From: Enteractinococcus helveticum
GTDB taxonomy: Bacteria > Actinomycetota > Actinomycetes > Actinomycetales > Micrococcaceae
Assembly: GCF_001657475.1 (NCBI RefSeq)
Contig: NZ_LXEY01000021.1
Span: 124,001 to 188,000, forward strand
Reading direction: 5' to 3'
DNA: 64,000 bases
Every line of letters starts with the position of its first letter. The first letter of the stretch is position 1. The notes under the pieces are model-generated. The model was not told where the DNA came from, ran no database searches, and saw nothing but the letters and a program-made list of their open reading frames with translations. This document shows positions 57,509 to 64,000 of this stretch, in pieces. The translations under genes and the position numbers were made by a program.

Positions 57509-57539
57509 AGTCAACACCTTGACACAGTGTGAAGGTCAA
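57509..57539 (-). promoter_or_regulatory. MerR-type promoter/operator of the HEAT-merR operon
   Basis: The palindrome ACCTTGACACAGTGTGAAGGT (57516-57536; inner ACAC/GTGT, outer ACCTT/AAGGT) lies between -35 TTGACC (57539-57534) and a -10-like TTGACT (57514-57509), with a 19-base spacer. The overlong spacer and its central palindrome are the hallmark of MerR-activated promoters. The operon starts 22 bases downstream, implying autoregulation. Confidence 0.8.
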
Positions 57540-57579
57540 CAACCCTGGCGGACTGTTCAATCGGCCGCCAATACATCAG

Positions 57580-57624
57580 CAGGTCGAAGCCCTCTCAACG
57601 GTTCGTTGAAAGGGCATCGACCTG
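57580..57624 (-). terminator. long hairpin after the P-type ATPase gene
   Basis: CAGGTCGA, GCCCT and TCAAC (57580-57599) pair with GTTGA, AGGGC and TCGACCTG (57605-57624), with single-base bulges and a five-base loop. It lies 21 bases after the ATPase stop. No T run follows, so termination may be weak or factor-dependent. Confidence 0.65.
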
Positions 57625-57645
57625 TGGAGTGCTCCGAGCCGTGAT

Positions 57646-59661
57646 CTATGAGATCTGTGAGGCTTGTGCCTTGTCGGTACTGGTGGGCAGGTCTTGGACC
57701 TGTGCCGCCTGGTGCGATCCGGACTGGCGACCGTTTCGCAGCAGCCGCATGGCGTTGAGGATGACGATCAGTACCGATCCTTCGTGGACCAGCATGCCAA
57801 GTGCCATGGTGACGTTGCCGGCAAAGACACCGACCAGCAGCACGGCCACCGTGGCCAGTGCGATGACGATGTTTTGTTTCATCACGCGGTTGGTGCGCTT
57901 GGCGAGGCTGATGGCCTCGGGCAGTTTCAGCAGGTTATCCCCCATCAGGGCAATATCTGCTGTTTCAATGGCCACTGCCGAACCGGCAGCACCCATGGCA
58001 ACACCGATGTCTGCTGTCGCAAGGGCAGGTGCGTCGTTGACGCCGTCACCAACCATTGCCACGGTGTGACCCTGTTGCTGCAGTTCCACGACCGCATCGA
58101 GTTTGTCTTCTGGAAGTAACGAGGCATGAATTTCGTCGATCCCGGTGGCTTTCCCAATGGCTTCGGCCACTAGATGGGTGTCACCGGTGAGCATGACGAC
58201 TTTCGATACGCCTGCATCGTGAAGTTGCGCGATCATCGCAGGGGCATCTGCCCGGATTTGATCTGCCACGGCGACGACGCCAATGATGTGCTCATCGACG
58301 GCGACGATCATCGGAGTCTTCCCCGCGCTTGCAAAAGAATCTGCCGCAGCTGTCGCTTCGAGCAGTCCCTCGACCTCATGGTCAGCCATAAGGGCTGGGT
58401 TTCCGATCAGAATCTGGTGACCGTCAACGTCAGCGACAACACCTTTACCGACCACTGGTGTGACATCTTCCGGTAGGTTTACTGGTGCTACACCGTGTTC
58501 GGCTGCGGCCTGCAGAATCGGGGTTGCCAGCGGGTGCTCAGAACCCGCTTCGGCGGCGGCAGCCCACGCCAAGACCTCGTCCTTCGTCATAGTGGGGCTC
58601 AGCACGAACACATCAGTGAGTTTGGGCTTTCCTGCGGTCAGCGTACCGGTCTTATCTACAGCGACCGCAGAGATCTTCCCGGAGGTCTCCAGGTACTCGC
58701 CACCCTTGATCAGGATGCCGTTGCGTGCGGCTCGACCGATACCGGCCACGATCGCGACGGGAATCGAAATGACGAGGGCACCCGGGCAACCGATCACTAA
58801 TAAGGTCAGTGCCAACACGACGTCCTGGGTGATCAGTCCGGCAAGTAGTGCCAGAATCATGACCGCCGGGGTGTACCACGTAGAAAACCGGTCAATAAAC
58901 GCTTGGGTCTTTGCCTTCGCGTCTTGGGCTTCTTCGACCCGGTGAATGATGCGTGCCAAGGTGGTATCGGCACCAATGCCGGTGGCCTCAACCTGGAGAA
59001 ACCCTCCGTTTGAAATGGTCCCCGCATACACTAAGTCCCCTTGGGATTTTTCAACAGGAATGGATTCGCCGGTGATCGAGGCTTCATCGATCGAACCGGT
59101 TCCGGCAAGCACTACGCCATCGACCGGTACTTTGGCACCGTTTTTGACTAACACGGTTTCGCCGCTTGCTACCTCGTGTGCAGGGATTTCATATTGCGTT
59201 CCCTCACGTAGTACTACCGCGGTATCTGGAGCGACCGCGACCAATTCGGCCAGGGCGGAACGAGTCTTATTCATGGTGCCAGCCTCAAGAGCATGACCAA
59301 TCGAGAATAAGAAGGTGACGGCGGCGGCTTCCCAGAAGTTCCCGATGATAATCGCACCGATGGCAGCGACGGAAACGAGCAGGTCAATACTGATCATCTT
59401 GGTGCTGAGCGCTCGAACTGCCGAGATAAGAATTTGATAGCCGGCTACCACAGCTGCAATGAGCATGAAGAGGTTTGCCAAGGTGAATTCATCTAGGCCA
59501 TGGTGTGCGTGAGCGCCGGCATCTACCCACCAGCGTGGTCCAAAGATAACGTTGAATGCGCCGTCGGCCAGGTGCTCAACCGCAAATGATGCGATGATCA
59601 ACAACCCTGAGATGGCCGGGATGGCCCATTTCCCGCGCAACCATGCTTGAAGCTTGTGCAA
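57646..59661 (-). CDS. P1B-type heavy-metal ATPase with CPG motif
   Basis: A 671-residue metal-transporting P-type ATPase. The transmembrane metal motif is CPG (292-294) in VIGCPGALVI, rather than the usual CPC. The phosphorylation site is D336 in DKTGTLT. SEHPL (P1B HP motif) and GDGVNDAPAL are present. There is no N-terminal HMA domain, but His-rich AHAHHG occurs at 50-55 and a separate HMA protein is encoded upstream. The metal is not predictable from the sequence; the CPG type needs testing. An HMA chaperone and Crp/Fnr regulator are next to it. Confidence 0.92.
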   Translation of the reverse strand: MHKLQAWLRGKWAIPAISGLLIIASFAVEHLADGAFNVIFGPRWWVDAGAHAHHGLDEFTLANLFMLIAAVVAGYQILISAVRALSTKMISIDLLVSVAAIGAIIIGNFWEAAAVTFLFSIGHALEAGTMNKTRSALAELVAVAPDTAVVLREGTQYEIPAHEVASGETVLVKNGAKVPVDGVVLAGTGSIDEASITGESIPVEKSQGDLVYAGTISNGGFLQVEATGIGADTTLARIIHRVEEAQDAKAKTQAFIDRFSTWYTPAVMILALLAGLITQDVVLALTLLVIGCPGALVISIPVAIVAGIGRAARNGILIKGGEYLETSGKISAVAVDKTGTLTAGKPKLTDVFVLSPTMTKDEVLAWAAAAEAGSEHPLATPILQAAAEHGVAPVNLPEDVTPVVGKGVVADVDGHQILIGNPALMADHEVEGLLEATAAADSFASAGKTPMIVAVDEHIIGVVAVADQIRADAPAMIAQLHDAGVSKVVMLTGDTHLVAEAIGKATGIDEIHASLLPEDKLDAVVELQQQGHTVAMVGDGVNDAPALATADIGVAMGAAGSAVAIETADIALMGDNLLKLPEAISLAKRTNRVMKQNIVIALATVAVLLVGVFAGNVTMALGMLVHEGSVLIVILNAMRLLRNGRQSGSHQAAQVQDLPTSTDKAQASQIS

Positions 59662-59706
59662 GTTCCTCGCCCCTTTCGTAGTAAGTCAACAGTGTGTAGT
59701 CAGAAA

Positions 59707-59739
59707 TCGGGTGGCTAGCTGGTTGAGCAAGCCACCCGA
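59707..59739 (-). other. hairpin between HMA protein and ATPase genes
   Basis: TCGGGTGGCT (59707-59716) pairs with AGCCACCCGA (59730-59739) over a 13-base loop, with ATTTCT after it. It could be a partial terminator that gives more HMA protein than ATPase. Confidence 0.6.
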
Positions 59740-59748
59740 GATTGGTTG

Positions 59749-59979
59749 TTAGAACGCTGATGGTTTCGCGGTGTAGCCCGCTTTGGCTACCGCATCGACC
59801 AGATCATCCACCGAGGATTGCGCCTCGTCATGGTCAACTTCGATGCGCGAGCTGGCGAAATGCACGGTGACGTCGTTGACGCCGGGGAGTTTGCTGACGC
59901 GCTTTTCGATCTTGGTGACACATGATGGGCAGGAGAAGCCTTCGGCACGAAGCAGAGTGTGAGTGTTTGGGGTGGTCAT
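59749..59979 (-). CDS. HMA-domain metal chaperone (CopZ-like)
   Basis: A 76-residue heavy-metal-associated domain with the metal loop FSCPSC (CxxC), then ITKIEKRVSKLPGVNDVTVHFASSRIEVDHDEAQ (spread over residues about 22-55) and a C-terminal AGYTAKP. It has the ferredoxin-like HMA fold. A Thr is not present before the CxxC (GFSCPSC), unlike MTCxxC copper chaperones, so Cu(I) is likely but not certain. It is 87 bases upstream of the ATPase, and divergent from the Crp/Fnr gene. Confidence 0.88.
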   Translation of the reverse strand: MTTPNTHTLLRAEGFSCPSCVTKIEKRVSKLPGVNDVTVHFASSRIEVDHDEAQSSVDDLVDAVAKAGYTAKPSAF

Positions 59980-60067
59980 GGTGTGTTCCTTTCCACATAC
60001 TTTCGAATTCTTTTCCTCAACTTCTGAGGATTTATCTTTAGATTATCCGGTGGCTGATCAAAGAGCC

Positions 60068-60081
60068 TTGACGAACGTCAA
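60068..60081. promoter_or_regulatory. FNR/Crp-type box TTGAC-N4-GTCAA
   Basis: TTGACGAACGTCAA (60068-60081) is a perfect palindrome with one extra base pair on each side (C/G). It is between the divergent HMA gene (start 59979) and the crp/fnr gene (start 60115). The regulator's recognition helix carries E-x-x-SR (TTPESFSRA), the residue type that reads TTGA half-sites. The box therefore probably serves autoregulation and control of the metal genes. Confidence 0.75.
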
Positions 60082-60114
60082 GCCGGATGTGCTGGGCTGT
60101 TGTAGCCTGTCAGC

Positions 60115-60831
60115 ATGCGGGAATTACCGATTCGAGATATTACTGTCCACGACGACAACTGTGTTCGTCGAGTTCCGATTTTTGCCGGGCTGACTGCGAC
60201 CCAACAAGATTTAGTGGCGACCATGGCGCGCCCGCAGTTTTTAGATGACGGCGAACTCGTCCACCGCGTTGGGGAACGCACGGGCAAGATGTTCGTGGTG
60301 CATTCGGGGCAAGTGAAATTGCATCGAGTCTTACCGACCGGCAGGAAATTATTGATCCGGGTGGCACAGCCCGGCGAGACCGTGGGCGAGCATGCGTTCT
60401 TGACGAGCAGCCCCACACTTGATGAAGCCGAGGCCATGGATGGCACCCGGTTATGTGTATTTGTCCATGATGATCTGGCAGGTCTGATTCAGCGCTACCC
60501 CGACATTGCCCATCGCATGCTGGTCACCCTGGGTGAGCGACTGGCACAGACCGAACATCAACTGACGTTAAATACCCAGAGTGTGGACGTGCGGATCGCG
60601 GATTATCTGCTCCAGCAGCCATTGCTACGCGACGGTCAGTCCAGCGAGTCGATGCGGGTGCGTTTGCCCCTGGATAAAAAGGATGTAGCGTCCCTGTTGG
60701 GGACGACGCCGGAGTCCTTTAGCCGAGCCTTGGCACGGCTTCGGACCAAAGGACTGATCAGTGTCGACGACGACACGGTGACCCTGTCAGACCCCGATGC
60801 GCTGGAAGCTCTCGTGGCCGGGGCCGCCTAG
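60115..60831 (+). CDS. Crp/Fnr-family regulator beside metal ATPase genes
   Basis: A 238-residue regulator. The cyclic-nucleotide-binding fold (about 20-130) contains GTRLCVFV, and a helix-turn-helix at about 185-210 has DVASLLGTTPESFSRALARLRTKGL. The N-terminal Cys cluster of oxygen-sensing FNR is missing (only one Cys, C16), so it is not an obvious Fe-S FNR; heme or redox sensing cannot be told from sequence. Its 3' end overlaps the convergent Old Yellow Enzyme gene by four bases. Confidence 0.88.
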   Translation: MRELPIRDITVHDDNCVRRVPIFAGLTATQQDLVATMARPQFLDDGELVHRVGERTGKMFVVHSGQVKLHRVLPTGRKLLIRVAQPGETVGEHAFLTSSPTLDEAEAMDGTRLCVFVHDDLAGLIQRYPDIAHRMLVTLGERLAQTEHQLTLNTQSVDVRIADYLLQQPLLRDGQSSESMRVRLPLDKKDVASLLGTTPESFSRALARLRTKGLISVDDDTVTLSDPDALEALVAGAA

Positions 60832-61904
60832 CGATATGCCCGGTGATACTGGATCGGGGTTGGTGGGGTCTTGTGGCGCAACACCTGGGCGGCATGGATT
60901 GGGAAATCTGCATTACGTAGGGATTCGCGACCTACCAACACGACGTCGGCTTGCTCAGTGGCCAGGATGTGCTCGGCCTGGAATGGTTGAGTGATCAGAC
61001 CAACTGCGGCGGTGGGAACGCCGGTGCGCTCTCGGATGGTTTCGGCAAATTTCACCTGGTAGCCAGGCCCGGCAGGGATTTTGGCGGGCAGGTTTGACCC
61101 CGAGGACACATCGATCAGGTCCACACCGTGTTCGCTCAACCATTGGACAACCTGGACGGTGTCATCAATTGTCAGCCCGTCATCAATCCAGTCCACCGCA
61201 GACAGGCGCACCAGGAGCGGCATGTCTGATGGGATCTCGTTGCGGATGGCATCGACAACCTGCAGCAAGAATCGTGCTCGGTTTTCCAGCGAGCCGCCGT
61301 GGTCGTCGTCACGGGTATTGCTCAGTGGCGAGAGGAATTCGTGTAACAGGTAGCCATGCGCCCCGTGGATCTCGATGAAATCAAATCCTGCTTGCACGGC
61401 ACGACGCGCAGAGGTCTGAAACGCAGCGATGAGCTCTTCGATACCGGTGCGGTCCAGGGCTTTGGGAACAGCGAGTTCTGGGTAGGCCAGAGCAGAAGGG
61501 CCAACGGTTTCCCAGCCACCGTCGGCAACTGGCACGGTGCCGGATTTGTCAGGCTCGAATGTTCGATAGGTACTGGCTTTTCGTCCGGCGTGGGCCAACT
61601 GGATGCCGGCTTTGACGCCTTGTGACTGCATGAAGGCAACCGTCGGTGCCAGCGCGTCGCGTTGTGCATCGTTCCATAGGCCAAGGTCTTGCGGAGAAAT
61701 GCGTCCTTCGGGCGTGACGGCGGTGGCTTCGACGATCACGGCCCCTGCTCCCCCGCGGGCTAGGCCACCCAGGTGGACCATGTGCCAGTCTGTGGCCACA
61801 CCGTCTTGGGCTTCGACGCTGTATTGGCACATCGGCGGAACCCACAGTCGGTTGCGTGCTGTCATGCCGCGCAGGGTGATGGGTTCAAAAACGAGTCGTG
61901 ACAC
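60828..61904 (-). CDS. Old Yellow Enzyme (YqjM-type) flavoprotein
   Basis: An FMN-dependent NADH:flavin oxidoreductase of 358 residues that reduces activated C=C bonds. The TIM-barrel has PMCQYS (YqjM-type Cys), the active-site IHGAHGYLLHEFLSPLSN, and the loop RDDDHGGSLENRARFLLQVV. Physiological substrate is unknown; oxidative or electrophile stress roles are common. It converges on the Crp/Fnr gene. Confidence 0.92.
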   Translation of the reverse strand: MSRLVFEPITLRGMTARNRLWVPPMCQYSVEAQDGVATDWHMVHLGGLARGGAGAVIVEATAVTPEGRISPQDLGLWNDAQRDALAPTVAFMQSQGVKAGIQLAHAGRKASTYRTFEPDKSGTVPVADGGWETVGPSALAYPELAVPKALDRTGIEELIAAFQTSARRAVQAGFDFIEIHGAHGYLLHEFLSPLSNTRDDDHGGSLENRARFLLQVVDAIRNEIPSDMPLLVRLSAVDWIDDGLTIDDTVQVVQWLSEHGVDLIDVSSGSNLPAKIPAGPGYQVKFAETIRERTGVPTAAVGLITQPFQAEHILATEQADVVLVGRESLRNADFPIHAAQVLRHKTPPTPIQYHRAYR

Positions 61905-62016
61905 TTGGGAAAACTACCTCACGTGGTTGTGGCGTTGCATTGCAGGTCTGAAGCGGATGTTACCAGGCGCACGGCGATGGCTGTGGCGCATGCGTAGCAC
62001 GCGTTGATATGCGGCA

Positions 62017-63174
62017 TCAGCTCATCAGCGTCAGGATGTAGACGGAAAAAATCATCAGGTGTGCCATGCCGTGGACGGCGGTGGCACGTCCGCCCAAAAA
62101 TGATGCGAAGGTCAGCAGCAGGCTGACCGCTAGCAATATCATGTGCGCGGGGCTTTCACCCAGAATCACGGATTGACCGGTGACCATCCCGATGATCAGG
62201 ACCACCGGGATGGTCAGGCCGACCGTGGAGACCAATGCACCGTGGCACAGATTGCTCACGCGTTGCATTTCCCCGGCGGCGGCCGCGCGCACTGTGGTGA
62301 CGGTTTCGGGTAGGAACACGATCGTGGCAATCACAATGCCCGACAGTGCTACGGGAGCGCCCGCCCGATCCAGCAGGGTATCCAGGTAGGTGGCCATGTC
62401 GTGGGATAGCAGCACGATGGGTAGGACGGTGGCGACGAGTAGTAGCGTGCGGGCGAGGATTTCGCTTCGATGTACCCGAAGAATCTGACCGATGCTGGAG
62501 CGTTGCTCGGTCGTTACAGTGCCGCGCTCAGCCGGGTCGAGATTCGCAGAAACCGTGGGTTCTTGGAAATCTGTGCGCTGGCGTCCAGTTTGGAAATACA
62601 GGAACAACCCATAAACCAGGATCGTCATCGCCACGATTGGGATAGCTTGACCCACCGAGTACTGGCCGTCGTCGCCGATGAAAGCTGGCAACACCAGCCC
62701 CACGGTGAGCAGCGGCAACAAGATGCCGAGATAGGCCCCGACACCCGTGCGATTGACACGCAGTTTGGCGTGTCGCAACCCGCCGACGATCAGTGCCAAG
62801 CCCACCACGAGGTTCAGAATGATCATGGACACGGCCATGACTGAGTCGCGGGCAATCGTTGGGTGTTCGCCGGGACCCAGCATTACGGCGGCAATCAAGA
62901 TGACTTCGATCATGACGATCGACATGGTCAGAATCAGGGTGCCGTAGGGATCGCCGAGCCGTCGTGCTAGGTGTTCTGCCTGAGTAACCACGCCGAAGGC
63001 AGCACAAATAATGACGGCGACGATAGCCACCAGGATGATCACGAGCGCGACCGTTTTCTGGGGTGGTTGAAAAAATGTTGAACCGAGCCGGAAGAATACT
63101 ACTGCCGCCCAACCGATGATGAATTGCAGTATGGCACTGGGGGTCAGAATGCTGCGAAGCAGTGCAGAGGTCAT
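62017..63174 (-). CDS. chaA: ChaA-type calcium/sodium:proton antiporter
   Basis: A 385-residue membrane protein with about 11 hydrophobic segments and two copies of the cation/proton exchanger motif: VTQAEHLARRLGDPYGTLILTMSIVMIEV in helix two to three, and IVFLPETVTTVRAAAAGEMQR in the C-terminal half, each with a conserved Glu. This fits the ChaA branch of the CaCA family, giving salt or alkaline tolerance. It stands alone on the minus strand. Confidence 0.88.
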   Translation of the reverse strand: MTSALLRSILTPSAILQFIIGWAAVVFFRLGSTFFQPPQKTVALVIILVAIVAVIICAAFGVVTQAEHLARRLGDPYGTLILTMSIVMIEVILIAAVMLGPGEHPTIARDSVMAVSMIILNLVVGLALIVGGLRHAKLRVNRTGVGAYLGILLPLLTVGLVLPAFIGDDGQYSVGQAIPIVAMTILVYGLFLYFQTGRQRTDFQEPTVSANLDPAERGTVTTEQRSSIGQILRVHRSEILARTLLLVATVLPIVLLSHDMATYLDTLLDRAGAPVALSGIVIATIVFLPETVTTVRAAAAGEMQRVSNLCHGALVSTVGLTIPVVLIIGMVTGQSVILGESPAHMILLAVSLLLTFASFLGGRATAVHGMAHLMIFSVYILTLMS

Positions 63175-63288
63175 GAAGAGGCCAGAATATTTCTGCGGGC
63201 CGTCCCGGCACTGAGGTCATCGTCCGGGTCGTCCCGGACGTGTTTTGCACACGATACGATGCTAGCCCAGTGACCTCGAATTCGCGAG

Positions 63289-63696
63289 TTACCGCCTATT
63301 GTTGATCTCAACCAGATAGCTGCGGATCGTTTTGATCTTGGCCGTCTTGGAGTGTCCGGCAAAGATGAAGACGTGATTAAACGCGATCTCCGTGCCGTCG
63401 GTATACGTCACGCGCCCATCTGCGCCACAGTCAGTGCCGTGGGTAATCACGGTGTGTAGGTGCAAGGCTGTTGCTGACGGTTGGGATTCCACCCACGAGG
63501 TGGAGTCGTCCCCGCCCTGCAACTGGGCTGGCCCAAGGATGTCCCAGTCAACATCGTCTTTCAAGCTTTCTTGTACTTGCGGTATGTCGCGTTGACACAG
63601 CGCGATGAGAAAGTCCCGTATCACCGCTTTGCGTGGTGCATTGCCACAGTGTTCGGGAATATCGATGACGTCCAAGGTGCCAGCTGATTGGGTCAT
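63289..63696 (-). CDS. NTF2/limonene-epoxide hydrolase-like protein
   Basis: A 135-residue alpha+beta protein with the NTF2-like fold: an N-terminal helix VIRDFLIALCQRD, a WDILGP turn, and strands ending in VFIFAGHSKTAKIKTIRSYLVEIN. It resembles LEH/SnoaL-like enzymes; the catalytic Asp-Arg-Asp of limonene epoxide hydrolase is not clear. It has no informative neighbour. Confidence 0.7.
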   Translation of the reverse strand: MTQSAGTLDVIDIPEHCGNAPRKAVIRDFLIALCQRDIPQVQESLKDDVDWDILGPAQLQGGDDSTSWVESQPSATALHLHTVITHGTDCGADGRVTYTDGTEIAFNHVFIFAGHSKTAKIKTIRSYLVEINNRR

Positions 63697-63724
63697 GGGA
63701 TCGTGTCTCCTGGAGCAAATAGCA

Positions 63725-63758
63725 AAGGTCAGGGGGCGTGTGCTCCCCTGACCTTATT
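63725..63758 (-). terminator. terminator downstream of the sugar ABC ATPase gene
   Basis: AAGGTCAGGGG (63725-63735) pairs perfectly with CCCCTGACCTT (63745-63755) over a nine-base loop. The AT-rich sequence after it on the minus strand suits rho-independent ending. Confidence 0.75.
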
Positions 63759-63807
63759 CCTAGCAATTCTATGCGCTCATTGCTAGACGCTTCTTGAAGA
63801 TGCTGGC

Positions 63808-64000
63808 TTATGCTCCTGCACCGATGAGTTTTTCGGTCTTGGCGTCAAAGAACAACACGCGCTGGCGATCGGCGAGCAGTGAGATGCGCTCACCGGCCGC
63901 TGGATCTTGGTCTTTACCGATCCGGGCCACCATTTGGGTACCCTCTGGTGAGCCATGAACCGAACCGTACACGTAGGTATCGGACCCCACGGATTCGACG
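63808..64000 (-). CDS. sugar ABC transporter ATP-binding protein, C-terminus only
   Basis: Only the last about 64 residues lie in the window: VESVGSDTYVYGSV, then GTQMVARIGKDQDPAAGERISLLADRQRVLFFDAKTEKLIGAGA. This is the C-terminal regulatory (TOBE) domain of MsmK/UgpC-type ATPases that power carbohydrate uptake. The ATPase core lies beyond the right edge. Confidence 0.85.
   Translation of the reverse strand, partial: VESVGSDTYVYGSVHGSPEGTQMVARIGKDQDPAAGERISLLADRQRVLFFDAKTEKLIGAGA

Overview
The window looks like chromosomal DNA of a moderate-GC actinobacterium of the order Micrococcales, probably family Micrococcaceae. This is an inference, not a database match. It rests on a mycothiol-dependent formaldehyde dehydrogenase, the actinobacterial order hisI-trpE-Trp membrane protein-HGxxPAAW protein, a GPP34/GOLPH3 gene next to an HIT/thrS pair, class Ib nrdHIEF, a DnaE2/DUF6504 pair, and frequent GTG/TTG starts. 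Most of the sequence is ordinary housekeeping; about 5 kb looks accessory.

Left part (1-26.5 kb): histidine and tryptophan genes (trpE, hisI, hisF, hisG, hisE), pnuC, and a tight rpe-rsmB-fmt-def-nuclease run. A four-gene tRNA operon (Gly-Cys-Val-Gly) has its own promoter and terminator. Next come a DUF1643-like remnant, zapE, a sulfurtransferase-SufE-YbaK group, GPP34, a HIT/Ap4A enzyme, thrS, a lipoprotein, dnaE2 with DUF6504 (no imuA/imuB beside it), an S9 peptidase and a YedK/HMCES protein.

Middle (26.5-36 kb): a small AT-richer module (DUF4145 protein plus an overlapping membrane protein) and about 700 bp without a convincing gene. Then formaldehyde detoxification (mycothiol dehydrogenase plus MBL hydrolase), a thioesterase, and a persulfide-detoxification locus. 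That locus has TauE, an MBL-rhodanese protein and a small Cys protein, divergent from a CstR-like repressor gene with two operators in between. A flavoprotein pseudogene with two Trp-to-stop changes and a lone DUF6512-like membrane protein follow.

Right part (36-64 kb): nrdHIEF with NrdR-type boxes and a cluster of DnaA-box-like words, DUF1846, a heterodimeric ABC exporter with one degenerate ATP site, and a proline catabolism locus (putA, LysR regulator, putP). After these come a TIGR01777 protein, an NAD(P)-binding protein, and an alcohol dehydrogenase behind a promoter-embedded palindrome. A metal or redox region then holds a MerR-HEAT regulator with a HEAT partner and a classical MerR operator, a CPG-type P-type ATPase, an HMA chaperone and a Crp/Fnr regulator with an FNR-like box. 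The end carries an Old Yellow Enzyme, a ChaA antiporter, an NTF2-like protein and the C-terminus of a sugar ABC ATPase.

No CRISPR array, complete insertion sequence or prophage was seen. The best leads for new biology are regulatory: the CstR operator pair, the MerR-HEAT autoregulated operon, the DnaA-like cluster at nrd, and the uncharacterised DUF4145/membrane pair.
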